From Paragorgia papillata (lineage: Eukaryota; Cnidaria; Anthozoa; Scleralcyonacea; Coralliidae): DNA of 64,000 nucleotides. Positions 35,501 through 47,132 of this stretch are shown in pieces. Location: positions 310,001 through 374,000 of the forward strand of contig JAWNZC010000234.1 of the NCBI GenBank assembly GCA_035771165.1, given 5' to 3'. Position 1 is the first letter of the stretch. Each line of letters starts with the position of its first letter. The translations under genes and the position numbers were made by a program. Under the pieces are notes generated by a model. The model was not told the DNA's origin and did not search any database. It saw only the letters and a list, made by a program, of their open reading frames with translations.

Positions 35501-35750
35501 TCATTACCCCTTGGGCAAAGTCCAACATGGGGAACTACGACCCCTAGGACATTAGACTAGAGTCCTACTTGGGGATTATTACCCCTAGGACAACTAAGAC
35601 CGTAACGTTGAGTTGTTGGGATGAGGCTGACCACAATTTTCACCACTCGGAGTACTTCTCCCCGAACCCTTCTCCCACAAAAACATTGCGTGTGTGTCAT
35701 AGCTGTATTCTTAGTTGTCAAAAAATATGCGTATAAGGAGTTGGATCATT
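32580..35750 (+). repeat. Three tandem A-U-B terminal units of the DIRS element
   Basis: Unit starts are at 32,580, 33,637 and 34,695, a period of 1,057-1,058 bp. Each unit is A (357 bp), U (about 305 bp, with an A/C-rich run and an AATAAAG signal) and B (about 395 bp). A standard split-direct-repeat element has only one A2-B2 set. Copies differ by a few bases and by length of the A-rich run, so the amplification is recent. The U segment is not found at the left end. The last unit ends at the return to transposon DNA. Confidence 0.9.
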
Positions 35751-36055
35751 AACCTAAAGTATTTATTGCAGGTACAGTAGCTCTCTGTATGTGTGCTATT
35801 TTGTTTAGTAAACTAGTTTTGCAACCCTCTTTATAATACAAACAGATACCAACTTGGCAAGAAAGTTTTAATAAATACATTACTGTAATGATATCTTGTA
35901 TTTTTGCAGGACATAGTCTTGTATGAGAGCGATCCAAGTTCATACATAGAGAGGACACATTCTTGGTTTACCTCTGATCAAGCCCATAAAGAAAGAGCTG
36001 AAGCTAAAAGACTTTATAAAACTTTACATGCCCTTCATGTTTTAAAAAATAGATA
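35751..36055 (+). pseudogene. 3' remainder of the SWIM/YqaJ/Ulp1 gene
   Basis: After the DIRS element, a TTTTTGCAG acceptor at about 35,909 opens a last exon reading DIVLYESDPSSYIERTHSWF, then TSDQAHKERAEAKRLYKTLH, and stopping at 36,055. It is on the same strand as the Ulp1 exons and is probably their C-terminus. It resembles no catalytic motif and is cut off from its gene by the retrotransposon. A second candidate acceptor (TTTATTGCAG at about 35,772) lies closer to the junction. Confidence 0.5.
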
Positions 36056-36275
36056 ATGCATAAAAGTCAGTAAACACCAACTATTAAGATACTTGTACTA
36101 CATTATACTAAACCAGCTTGAGTTAGTACATGACACTTAATGTATATAACTTTAATTAGTTTAAATACCAGATTTTGGTAATTGTTAATTATCATGCTAA
36201 AAAGGTTTTTATTTAGTGGGGTGCAAATTCTAAATTTAGTGAAAGGTTCTTCAGAGCAGGTGTTTACTGTAATTA

Positions 36276-38382
36276 CTACTCGAAACTTATTAAACTTGGC
36301 TGTAAATTTACAATAGCAGCACAGACTCTGACAATAGATGTTACATAAGACTGAAAAGTCAATGGAATAACTCCTCGCAATATACCAAAACATTTCAGTT
36401 TTCTTATAATTCGTTCCACATGTACTCTTGAATTGGCCACTCTTCTTGTTGCTGTTGATGCATGAGATGATACTTTACTCTTTGTCATAATGGGAGGAGC
36501 TATTAGACGTGAATTGCGAATTGCCAGTAAATCTTGGATGTTGAATCCCTTGTCAGCCATTATGGTATCTCCTGGTTCTATGAAATCAAGGAACCCACTC
36601 CTACGTACAATTTCTTTATCACTTATACACCCACTGTAAAATTTAGACACAAAGTTAAAGTGACATATCGGTGATAGAGAAACTAATAACTTGAAGGTAT
36701 TATAAGACTTATATTGACTATATGTGCGGCGTTGACTACATGGCAGAGAGGGCTTTTGAACATACATTTCAGCACAGTCTATAACACCTCTCAAGCTCTG
36801 ATACTTTGCACCTTTGTAAACTTTTGGCCTTGGTAGTCCTTCCATGTCAGATAGCGTTGAGAAGTTAAGCAGGAACTCTAACTCTTTTTCCAAGAATAAC
36901 ACCCAGGTTATAAAAAATTTGCTGCCACTTCCAAGGGATATACCAAAAGTGGTACACAACATAACCAAGGTAGGGCGACGCCGAAGTCTTACAAGAGTAA
37001 AAATAAGTTGCTCCCATATAGTCAGTTTTGTCCATTTTTGTTTTTGCTAAACAAAAAGTCAAAAGAAATGGTATATATAAAAAATTAAGGTTAATTTAAA
37101 CAATTTTTGGTAAAAAATTATCAAAGGGTTAGTTTACAGTACCTCGTAATATTTCTTTTTCAAGGTTGCAACTTTTACATTAGTTTTCTTGAAACCACTC
37201 CACATTGTCAATGATCTTGCTTTAATTTTGATTGTGTTGTAAAGCACCTCAAGATATTCCTTTGACAAGCCTTAAAATAACAGAACCAATCAACAGAGAA
37301 TTACAGCAGTTACAGTAACCTACAGCCCTTCATTTCCAGGAACTCAAGGAAACGTTAATAGGTTAATTAGTTTCACAATTCACATAACTACTGTTGTCTC
37401 ATACACAAGAGATTTACAAACCTGTGTAGTGGTATGTTAATGCGGGGTTATCCACCGACGCTATAAACAAATATCTTCTTAAAGATTTGCTGTCCTTCAA
37501 TGTGCTGTCAGAGTACATATTGATGTCAACAGCCTGTAAATTTGTCTGTAAAATAAAACAAAAACACTATGTTTATTTGATATCATTATTTTTTAATTTT
37601 CAAAATTGTACTTTGTATATAATATACCTCGTAATATATAGTATTAAATGAGCAACTTCATACCTGTGTGCTGACACTTCGCGGTTTATTCTCTGAACGA
37701 TCGATCGATGTAGCGGCAGTACCGTCCTGAATTTTGTCTGCACATTCTGAAGGACAATGATCGGCAGTAAAGCTCTGTCACTGTGCTTCTTGTGGTGGTG
37801 GAACAGTGTTATTCCCCAAGCTTAGGAGGCTTTCAGAAGCCAATATTTCTTCGAGACTTCTAGTAGCATTTGCTATAGTCGATGTCTGCAAATCTAACAA
37901 CGACATTGCTACGTCCTTTTCTGCTGTGCGCCTTTTATTTTGTCCCATACGCATGTCTAGTACACGTTGTTTGGGGACTTTACGTTTGCGATGAAGTCGC
38001 TCCACCTTAAGAAAATAAATATACCAACGTGAAACACATACAAACCGACAAACACTATTATCCGAGTATTATTTAACTTAAACAAAAGCACCTTTTCTTC
38101 GCTTGCTGTAGCAGATATCGGGTCTGGATGTTCTGGTGTAGGTCCATTGTGACCAACAAAATGAAGACTGCAAATATAGCTGTCTTTCGTACATCGGAAA
38201 GAGTCTCCACGATGGCATGCCACAATCCATCTCTTTCTTTTTTCGGCCGATTCTTTCCATCTCTTTGGAGCAGGGAAACGAATAAAACTAACGGGATCGC
38301 CATTTTCGTTTTTAACTAACAAATGTGGGAATCTTGCATCATTCTTACAAGTTCCCCACGCACATCTCTTCGTCGCAACCAT
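36276..38382 (-). pseudogene. THAP-DDE_Tnp_4 transposase of the ISL2EU-like element
   Basis: About five exons read leftwards. Exon 1 (38,382 to about 38,095) is a THAP finger: CAWGTCKNDARFP, KRWIVACHRGD, YICSLHF. Exon 2 (about 38,005-37,663) is basic, with an in-frame TGA after PPPQEAQ. Short exons near 37,555-37,427 and 37,272-37,143 follow. The last exon (about 37,047-36,276) carries the helix-turn-helix (WEQLIFTLVRLRRRPTLVML) and the nuclease: GVIDCAEMYVQKP, GCISDKEI, MADKGFNIQ and HVERIIRKLK. The DDE residues are present. THAP binds element ends and the DDE domain cuts and joins DNA. The TGA is the only obvious lesion. Confidence 0.85.
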
Positions 38383-38490
38383 GCTTTACGATTATCATCA
38401 TGATTGTCCGCATCTCAGGTTTTGTTTACACCTTTGACCACGTGACTAGTACACGTGGTTTTTAGACCTGAAGTCGCGAATTCTGATCAC

Positions 38491-40810
38491 CTGGGAAGAA
38501 GGGGCACGTTTCAGATGTTATCTGTTTAGCCACGCTCAGCAAAAGTACTGCCGGGCGCAAATTGTTCAACATTTGGATGTAGAGTAATAATCGCGGAGAA
38601 AAAAACACGAAAGGATAAGTCTATTAAGCATTCCATCTGCTTCAGATGTTGCAAAGGCGTCTTGGCGAAGAGAAATAATAAATATTACGGTATTACAAAG
38701 GAACACGACGACACGTCGTTGTTGATATAAAAGATATTCGCATAAATAGACGAAGGCAACGTACGCATTTGTAATAGATATTTCCAACCAAGTGACATTG
38801 AAGTTAGTATATAAGTATATACACGCTACATTATATAATTTGGTTATCTGAATTTAATGATTTCCAGAGAAAGTTATACTTTATCCGATGATAGAATGAC
38901 TTGACAGCTGGCTAATAATAGTAGGCCTCGCTCGCATTTGTTTGGTCTCACTTTATTTAATATTTCTCGATTATTTCTTACTTTAAATCGTTAAAAAAAA
39001 AACAGATTGTGACTCAGAACTAGCCTGCCCTAAATGCAACAAGCAGTTGCGCATCACGTTTGCCAAAAAGGGTGCTAGAGCGGGAAATAAGTCTGTTATG
39101 TCATGCACCGCGCAAAGCTTCAGTCAGTGGGCATGGCCTTGGTAAACTGACTAAAGTCGAAAATACCGCTATCCATTCCAAGTGGTTAAAGGCAGTATAC
39201 CAGTTTTGTGAAGCGGAGAGAATCGTTAAAACAAGTGGTCGAATTCGCTCAGATTGCATTAATAAAACTTCCATATATATGGGTTTCGCGACAAAATAAT
39301 CCGCGGGTCGGGTGAGTTTGTTTACTTAACATGCTGCATTTCAATACAAATTTTAGACAACTACAGAGAAACCGGAGCTGGAGCATCACAAAATTTTCCA
39401 TAAAAACCCCACGCATGAGTCAAGTTAAGCACAGAGTGAAAATTCTGAATGATGCACGTACGCGTGCAGTAGTTGACAACAGAATTTTTACCTTTTATCA
39501 AGTGTTGGAAAGACCCCAATGTTTCTCACAATGTAGAATGTTTATCTCAACACAAACACAGTCTAATAAAATTACAACCTACTTCTTTTCAATTCCTTCT
39601 TCAAGGATTAAAATACATCCTGATGGCTGAAATCTGTCACGATGTGCATGGTTAAAGAGTAATTTGATGGTTAGAGTCCATCAAATGAGGATTGCAGGGA
39701 AACGCTCAGGTAACCCAAACTTGATCTGTATGAGTTCAAGTACATTATAAATGCTAATGCCATTTCTATCCAAAGAAAAAATGTTTGCCAGTGATACAAG
39801 GAAATGTTTCAGGATGTCATAAAAAGGAAAAGCACTGATATCACTAATCTGCCATTAAAAGCCAGAAAGCATACTGTAGAGAAGTCTGTGATCACTGCAC
39901 AGGATAATTTATTATGTATTACCAGTAAAATAATAACAAAGAGAACAATTGCATGGTATATAATCTTTAAATAGCATTTAATTGATGAAAAAGTTAAGAC
40001 CACTCATTTTAATATGTACAGAAAATAATGATAACAAGTTTAAAAACACAAGATAGTTACTAATTACCAAAAGACAATATGCTTTGACAAAACTAATAAT
40101 TTAAATCTCAGCAGGTCACAGTCGACAACAGAAGTTTAATTAGAATTTTCCAACAACTTGGCTGAGTGCAAAATAAATAGCCATAGAATTGCTAATCGCT
40201 CGATTCCCCTTTTCGGTGCCTGTATATGTTTCTGATTTCGACAAGCCAGAAAGCGGTTAGTTATTGCGAATAAACACCCGACTGCAGAAAATTTTGTTTA
40301 GCCCCTTCGACAATGTTTGATGGTTTGACAACACCGCACATGTAAGGATGCCAGCTTGTGGTTGTCTTCTCCCGTTTCACAGCCTTTTACTAAGCTAACT
40401 GTGGTTCCTTCGAACCTGTAAGGTCAAACCATCTTTCGATTTCATGTTTTGATGCACATAACACACAAAAAACACTTGGAGGCTCCTGCATCTGAAAATA
40501 CAAAGAACCATTTCAGCCTTCGGTGTTCCTAATGTCCTGAGAGCAGCACTTATCGTATTATAAACATCGATAAAACACTTACAGCGCTGACAATAGTCTC
40601 CACTTGAGCTTCAATCTCCGCCGCATCCATCTCCAGTAAATTTAAATTTATCGCTAAGCTATCATCTCCAAAATCAAACTTATCATCGTCAATATTTCAC
40701 TTGGAAAGCGCTCGCGCCTTGTTCTGTCGCCATATTGATAGCCTTGACCGTGCCCCTTCATGTCACGTGATACGCTTACCTCAATATGGGCAAAGCTTGC
40801 CGTGTTTTTC
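38491..40810. other. 2.3-kb block splitting the right terminal region of the ISL2EU-like element
   Basis: The inner part of the right TIR region ends near 38,490 and the outer part resumes at 40,811; on the left end the matching parts are only about 20 bp apart. The block therefore looks inserted or rearranged in. GAAGGGGCACG (38,500) and CGTGCCCCTTC (40,748) near its ends are inverted copies. Contents: a zinc-ribbon-like stretch CPKCNKQLRI at about 39,030 (+), and a gene start on the - strand from about 40,770. The rest is unassigned. Confidence 0.5.
40375..40772 (-). pseudogene. Two-exon start of an unknown gene with an acidic N-terminus and CxxC
   Basis: An ATG in CAATATGGCGACAG gives MATEQGASAFQV. 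After a one-base shift it continues NIDDDKFDFGDDSLAINLN, then MDAAEIEAQVETIVSA, ending at a GCT|GTAAGT donor near 40,582. A second exon after a TTTTCAG acceptor reads MQEPPSVFCVLCASKHEIER and WFDLTGSKEPQLA, then stops. I do not recognise the family. It starts just inside the right TIR and reads inwards, so it may be a transposon gene. Confidence 0.35.
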
Positions 40811-40911
40811 CTTTGAAGTACGCCGCGTTTCCAGACACTTTAATTCCAGGGACTATGTCTAGCCATAGCACACTTTATTATCTAATTACTCCTTAATATT
40901 ATCATATTCTA

Positions 40912-41025
40912 CAAAAATCATAATTTACATGAAGTTAATTGAGGAAATAATGTTATAAGTGTAAGTATAAACTTACACTTATAACATTATTTCCTCAATT
41001 AACTTCATGTAAATTATGATTTTTG
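40912..41025. repeat. Perfect 55-bp inverted repeat with 4-bp loop
   Basis: The arms 40,912-40,966 and 40,971-41,025 are exact complements (CAAAAATCATAATTTACATG at the outer left). The loop is ATAA. It lies between the ISL2EU-like element and the 3' end of the pentraxin gene. Such perfection suggests a recent event or a template-switch artefact. Confidence 0.9.
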
Positions 41026-41055
41026 AAGTGTGAATAAAGTCATAAGCAAAACGTT

Positions 41056-44000
41056 TCAGCATTGTGGATTCCTTTTTATTTTTACATCTCCTCTCACACC
41101 AAGTTTGAAATCACTCCAAGACTTTACATTTAAATTTCCTTCTAGCTTCGACTGGTAACTTTTCGAAAACTCCTGAATTTCATTTGCTGAAAGAATTTTA
41201 TTCCAGATATTAAGCTGTGTTATTTCTCCTTCCATCGTGTATTTGAGTTGAAAACCTCCTCCTACGCCGTCCTGATCTTGACCTATCACCCATGTTCCTC
41301 CACCCCTGAGTGTCTCACCACTTGCCAACCCATCTCCCTCATACATCAGTGTTCCATTTTGGTAACATTTGTATTCTCCATTTTCACTGGACCAGGTGAA
41401 GCATATGGAATGCCATTTCCCATCATTGATTGAAATGCCTGTGCTATTTCTAAAAATAGTAATAATGATAAAAATGAAAATGAAAATAATATATATATTA
41501 TAACATATAATATAATAGGTAACAATTGACTTGAAAAGAGTGCTCAATATCTCGAGAATGAGTGGCCGTTCTGTTCGGGGTACACAGACACGAGGTGAAG
41601 CTGAATGTCTGTATCCCGATATAGAACGGACACGAATTCTGTATATTATTTCTAAAACGCCTACTAAGTTAGTTTAAAATACATCATGTTAAGAGCTGTA
41701 AACCTTCGAGGTAAGGTTTAATAGGCTGCAATTTTTGAATTAGTGATGTGAGCATGTACTTTGATTGAGTATTAGTACCATTGCGTTTTATTGTATTGCT
41801 TTAATTTTTTTCAATTTGAATTTGTGAAATGTTGCTTTTCATTTTACTTCTACAAAGTTTGTTGGTAAAGTAATTGATTCTTTAATATTTAACATTTTGT
41901 TATAAATTATAATAACATTTTTAATAATAACTAGCATAAATTAACATAATTTTGCAAAATAGGTTGTCTGACAAGACCCGAAAACCCAAATTCGAATAGT
42001 AGAGGTGAAAACGATTTAAATTATATATTGTGGTATTATTTTTGTGTTATAATACCATGTTAATTCACAAATTGCCAAGACCACCTCTGTGACTGGTTTT
42101 CGAACCAGACAAGAATGATTAATGCCTATACTGCATTTACTAGTGCATATACTGCGTTTAATGTCTATACTGTGTTTAATGCCTATACTGCGTTTATTGC
42201 CTATACTGTGTTTAATGCCTATACTGCCTTTAGTGACTAAACTTCGTTTAATATAGATACTGTGTTTATTGTTTATACTGCGTTTATTGTCTAACTGCGT
42301 TTAATGCCAATACTGCGTTTATTGCCTATACTGCGTTGAATGAACTATAATGCGTTTAATGTATATACTGTGTTTAATGCGTATGCGTTTAATGCTTATA
42401 CTGCGTTTAATGCCTGTATATACTGTGTTTATTGCCTATACCGAAAAACAATGTTGTTATTGTGTAGTTGCAACAACTTTGTATTAAGGGCTAAACAAGA
42501 TTTTTACTAAAGTAAAGCTATGGTAATATAGAAGAGGAGTATCATCTCAGACAATTGCGCCAACAGTCGCCGATCAAAACGGGTTGGTCTTTTTTTTCAA
42601 AATGGGCGCCCTATAAACAACAGATTATTACTCTGTACGAAGCTTTTACTTGTTATAGCGCTGTTGAAAATGAAAAGTCTGATGCGGTGTAAGAAATATA
42701 AAAAGAAGAGTTTCTGGGTGCGAAAAAATGAATATATTCTGGACAAGAGAGAATCAGGACTATTTCACACGTTGAGTCGTGTCTGAAGTACTGGGTTTTC
42801 GTCTAGAGACTGGATCCTAATTTGTCTTATTTCATCGGTCGTAAATTCATTGGCGACAGTCGGCGATCATCGGGGGAAAACTTTTTTTTTGTTTTTGCGA
42901 CCATCGCGGATGATCACCGGGGGATTGTCCCCGATCGCCGGTTTTCATAATCATATTCCGTCGCAATTCATCGCAAAACTGTAATGCCTGTTTCGGCGAT
43001 GATCGGCGATGAAATACGATATATGAAAAACAGGCTTAAATCTCACCAAGAAAAACTTTTTAAAAGAACAGTTTAATCCTTACCTGTCATAGTCTATCTC
43101 AATCGTCACATCATTTTGATCCCACAATAAAAATTGATTGCTACTTTCGGGCACAGCGTAAGATAGAAAATGAGCTTCGCCAGATGTTTGGTTTATTTTC
43201 ACCCAGAAGCACACAGTAATGTTCGTCATTGATGGTGCCCCTTTCAAAATAGCATAATCAGATGTGCTCTTTCTGTAAAACGATAGGGATTCGTAGTTCG
43301 GACCTAAAATTTATAGCGAAAGTTATGAAGATTGTTATCATATCGTATTTATAAAGTCGTGAAAGCCCATTAGGAAAAAATATAACAAAATCGCTTGAAA
43401 CTGTGGCACTACGCACATTAGAACTCCTTCTAACATTTCATATTGAGCAATAATAAAATAAGGTATTAGTAATGGTATTATAGGGGCTATACTCCGAGTG
43501 ACGAACCATACCGGGTAAGTAGAGAAATCTCGTACCCAGAGCCTGCGATCCTTCTGATCACCACTAAGAATCGAAGGCTCTGCATGGGAAACTCCGATGA
43601 AACTCGTCATCTGATTGGTTAGTTTAAAAACAGTAAAATTTCAGATAGTGTGCACTTTACTAACTTGTTTAATAGATTTTCGACGTTCTGTAACACATAA
43701 TTATACACGGCAGTCACACACCCGTCAAGGTCGAAGTTGGGAGCAGGTGGTGGAATGATGATGGTACGTATATTTGTTTTTTCGAAACTGAAACTTAGTT
43801 TCTTCACTATCGAAAGACTTAACTCTTCATCTTATGTTGTTGGAATTATTATTGTGAGACAGACAACTTAGGTGGAAGATAATATTATAGGTGTTACTCC
43901 AAATGACGAAGTAAGTAGAGAAAAACTCCACTCGACCGCGGCTGGGATTCGAATCTGAAAACTTCGGTTTAATAGTCCGATGCTCTACTGACTAACTCTT

Positions 44001-44182
44001 CATCTTATGTTGTCGGAATAATTATTGTTGGGACTGTTCAGTATTTGTGCTATTATTGCGTATTTGCGTTCGGTTTTTGTGTACAAAAATCAAATAAATA
44101 TTATTCTTCCCTATGTATATAACGTTTAGTTACCTTGTTTTACTTCTGAACACTTTGCCAAATGGGTATTCATTTTTTCCAC
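41056..44182 (-). CDS. Pentraxin-domain secreted protein, C-terminal exons
   Basis: Three exons on the - strand. Exon 44,182-44,134 (49 nt) reads VEKMNTHLAKCSEVKQ. Exon 43,303-43,084 reads NYESLSFYRKSTSDYAILKG, ITVCFWVKINQ and FLLWDQNDVTIEIDYD. Exon 41,449-41,056 reads DGKWHSICFTWSSENGEYKC, VIGQDQDGVGGGF and GEITQLNIWNKILSANEI, and stops after RNPQC. Phases agree across both introns. Together this is one full pentraxin fold: the paired Cys (in CFWV and SICF) and the GQDQD calcium-site loop are present. Pentraxins are secreted calcium-dependent lectin-like recognition proteins. The frame has no lesion, so it is probably a working host gene. The signal and PAN exons at 59.5-60 kb are its likely 5' end. 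Confidence 0.8.
42125..42440. repeat. Minisatellite, about 18-bp unit
   Basis: The motif AATGCCTATACTGCGTTT recurs about 17 times with variation (TGTG for TGCG, ATTG for AATG). It lies in an intron of the pentraxin gene. Confidence 0.85.
43489..43600. repeat. SINE-related fragment
   Basis: CTCCGAGTGACGAACCATAC and GGTAAGTAGAGAAA are shared with the neighbouring SINE and the 12.8-kb copy. The tRNA-like head is absent. Confidence 0.5.
43819..44034 (-). repeat. tRNA-derived SINE with long flanking direct repeats
   Basis: On the - strand a tRNA-like head reads AGTCAGTAGAGCATCGGACT (A-box side), then a GATTCGAATCCC-type B box, then a body shared with copies at 12.8 and 43.5 kb. AACTCTTCATCTTATGTTGT plus about 18 more bases occurs on both sides (43,819-43,857 and 43,997-44,034). 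Such flanks are either an unusually long target duplication or part of a tandem SINE. Confidence 0.6.
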
Positions 44183-44357
44183 CTGTAACGTTTAAAACTA
44201 TAATTAATTTGCTATTACTTAAAATATGATATTAACTTAACTAGTATAGGTTTTTTCAAGAAGCCATTAATTAATTAGAAACGATAATTTGTGGTAACAC
44301 CCTGTTTAATAAGTTACTGTTTATCTTTCGATCTGTTGACTCAGGCCTTCATTTTTA

Positions 44358-44732
44358 CTGGCAGAGGTCTCTACAGGAAAAAGACCTCTGGCAACATCCA
44401 TTTGTTTGATGTAGCCGCCGTCCGTTGTACATATTTAGTACAACACACATCCTTACTGGCTAGTGAGCGTGCTTACGTGGTGGCGCTAGAGCGTATAGTA
44501 ATAATTAGCGTTCCTGAGCCAGTTTAGCTTCTGTATGTGTTTTTATGTCTTAATTTACTATCAAACATTATTTCCGTAAAGAACGAAAACCACTTTGTCA
44601 CAGAGTCGATATAAAGTTGTTTACAGCGCTTGAGCTGAACTTCCTTGTTAACTGAAGGTAACTTCGCACATGCGTCACAAGAAAAGCGTCGGATGTTGGC
44701 AGAGGTCTCTTTCCTGTATAGACCTCTGCCAG
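44358..44732. mobile_element. MITE, 375 bp, hairpin ends
   Basis: The ends (CTGGCAGAGGTCTCTACAGG and its near complement) pair over about 36 bp. Each end is itself a hairpin (GGCAGAGGTCT...AGACCTCTGCC). No target duplication is clear and no coding sequence is seen. Confidence 0.75.
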
Positions 44733-44983
44733 GAGAGAATCATCAAAGCAAATGCCAATTTAATTAATTATTAAATTGGTAGGCTCTCTACTACTCTTAT
44801 ACCACGCACGTCATGCGCTGCTGCATATAGACCTCTTGCACATGGCGACAAAATGGGCCATCTGATTGAGAGGACAACTTCGAAGTTCCAAAGTTCAACA
44901 GACACCCTGGGGATATGAGACCCAAAACGCGCTAAACGCGATATCGAGGCTCTGCTTGATAATTACATTATGCAAGAATAAAG

Positions 44984-46200
44984 ATGGCGGCTGTTCAAAT
45001 GGTACATGCGGCTAAAAGCTGACCTGCACCAGGCTAAAAATAGCAACACCGCTGAAACGAAACGGGGCTCATGTTACACATATAATTATAAGTATCTTCA
45101 CGTGTAAAGTATAAATTATAAGTATCTTATCGCAGAAAAAAACATCTTTAAGTAAGACAACGAGTCGATATAGTTTCCCCTCACGTTCTGTTTCAACTCG
45201 GATATTTTCGCCTCGTAGGTGTTTTTTAAACGGTTTAGCTTTTATCGGCTGGTTATGTTTTCTCTACTTACGTTTGGGATGTTTCCAAACTAAAGTAGTG
45301 CGCAAAGGAGCAGCGAACAACTCGAAGAGTATAAACCACGAAGAGCTGGACGAAGAGAATAAACCACGTTTATCGGAATCTCGCAACAGAATGAAAACAT
45401 GCTTCACATGATTGATCAGCGAGTCCCCAAAAATATTAAAATTAAGTGGAATACAACCTTTACAGATAGCGTGTATCATATATTACCATAATCATAATGA
45501 CGTAAACGCAGTGTTGCTATTTTTAGCCTGGTGCAGGTCAGCTTTTAGCCGCATGTCAAATGGTTGCCAAGACAAAATTGGACACTGTTTTGGATGAAAC
45601 TTTAAGAAGAAAGGAGTTTGAGCTATACTGCAGTCTCGGTAGGTTCGAGTTTTCGACGTTGGTGAAAAGCTTACGAGAGAGTTACGATCGGCAAAAGACC
45701 TACTAATTCGGAAATACAAAGCCGCCGACGAAAAGGAGAAACTACACCATGAGTTTGAAATGGGAAAACTCCATGTAGTAGTCGTCAAAGAAGTGGCTTA
45801 CTGGAGGAAATTGAATGAAAGGAGGATGCGGAATACTCCGAGGCAACGCAGCCTTTATAGAATTGATATTTCACATAGACTATGCGAAGAGGTATTTTGT
45901 TGCGTAAAAGATCTCCTCAATTGTGTGCCTGGTAGTGTAACAATGTATGGTTTGGAATTAGTTGAACAGAAGAATGGAGTGACCCTGATCAAAATCTGGC
46001 ACAAAAGAACACTTGAATTATTTTTCAAGGATCTTGTTGGTAAACTACTGCCAATAAAAGTGATAAGAAAATGCAAGTTTGAACTTTTGGTTTCTCAGGA
46101 GAGGCTATTTACAATCAAGTACAGAAAGACCACTGAGAAGCTAGATATCAGCTGCTTTTATGGTTTGTGGAATGAACATTGTGTTCCTCAACATTTATGA
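44984..46200 (+). pseudogene. Unknown coiled-coil gene interrupted by a MITE
   Basis: An ATG in AAGATGGCGGCTG starts MAAVQM and is cut at once by a 552-bp MITE. After removal the frame reads MVAKTKLDTVLDETLRRKEF, then ELYCSLG. One missing base near 45,640 shifts the frame; it continues VRVFDVGEKLTRELRSAKDL and KYKAADEKEKLHHEFEMGK, a likely coiled coil. The part from 45,760 (KEVAYWRKLNERRMRN to VPQHL) is open to a stop at 46,200 with no intron. I do not recognise the family. The single-exon layout suggests a retrocopy or a transposon gene. It lies on the opposite strand inside the presumed pentraxin intron. Confidence 0.5.
45004..45555. mobile_element. 552-bp MITE with 9-bp target duplication
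   Basis: TIRs (CATGCGGCTAAAAGCTGACC and complement, about 43 bp) are flanked by TCAAATGGT at 44,995-45,003 and 45,556-45,564. Removing the element and one copy restores an open reading frame, which confirms the borders. Nine-base duplications are typical of MULE-type transposons; no transposase is encoded. Confidence 0.9.
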
Positions 46201-46668
46201 ACATATTTTTGTCTGTGAGGTATATATAGTTGAAATCTAATCAAGTAAACTAATTTTATATATTTGCACATAAATTGAACCTCTTCAAGTTTAAGATTTC
46301 ACCCTGACATGAATAATTAAATCATGATAGGGTTATTTCATGTATTAACTTTTTAATGTTATCCCATTTTAGTGCATGCATGGCTTGTTTATAAATTATT
46401 TGATGTGAACAAAAGTTATATACAGTAGTAACAGTAATGTTAATTCTATATAATTGTATCATGATTAACATCAACAAATGCATGCCTAGGTGGCTCATAT
46501 TTGTATTATTTGCGTTGTCAAAAAGTTCTTTAATATGAGACTCTATAGTTTTCACAATGTCTGAGTGTGAGTACTGAAATCGGTACAATTATAGAATACC
46601 ACGCATGTGAAATGGTATATGTAGACTGGCTATGTGGCTACGCGGATGCGCGGCCGTAGCAATAGCTA

Positions 46669-47132
46669 CAATCCTGGACAAAATTGTTGGGCCACTTTGC
46701 CGATTTTGACAATTTTCGCATGGTGTCTCAAGCACTTTTCTCCAGGATTGTTTGAAAATTGTGAATTAAACAAAATCGAAGAAAAAAACAATTTGGACGC
46801 GGCGATTCTGCGCAGTTTGTTCCAAAATGACACAAATACGCTCCCACATGTATGAACAACAGATTGTTTTTGGAGTATAGAAGGTTTGGTGAATATGTAA
46901 ATTAAGTAAGAGCTCTCGTGCGGGTGGTACCGGTGCGGGTGGGAACTCTGCAGAGACTCTGCTCCTGTGATCCCTTCCCCATTGAGGGGGGCTCTTTTAT
47001 TAAACTGTATATCTTTTGCAATGTTACAGAGTTAAAAAGCTGTGTTTTATTGAAAATTCATAAATTCGTCAAATAACTTTGCCGATTTTGACGATTTTCG
47101 CATGGTGTCCCAAGCACTTTTGTCCAGGATTG
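46669..47132. mobile_element. Tc1/mariner-like non-autonomous element
   Basis: The ends CAATCCTGGACAAAA and TTTTGTCCAGGATTG are inverted repeats between TA dinucleotides (46,667-46,668 and 47,133-47,134). Internally, a 60-bp stretch starting CTTTGCCGATTTTGAC occurs twice in direct order. There is no coding sequence. Confidence 0.75.

Noticed and set aside
32186..35750. CRISPR-like array
   Set aside because: The repeat unit is over 1 kb with no unique spacers. It is a tandem retrotransposon terminal repeat in a eukaryotic context.
36850..36880. 5S rRNA-like wording (GTTGAGAAGTTAAGCAGG)
   Set aside because: It lies inside the conserved coding sequence of the second transposase and does not extend into 5S structure.
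39001..39060. Zinc-ribbon-like CPKC...C stretch as a gene
   Set aside because: Only one Cys pair and a single further Cys are visible, with no supporting exon on either side. It is kept only as a remark in the 2.3-kb block.
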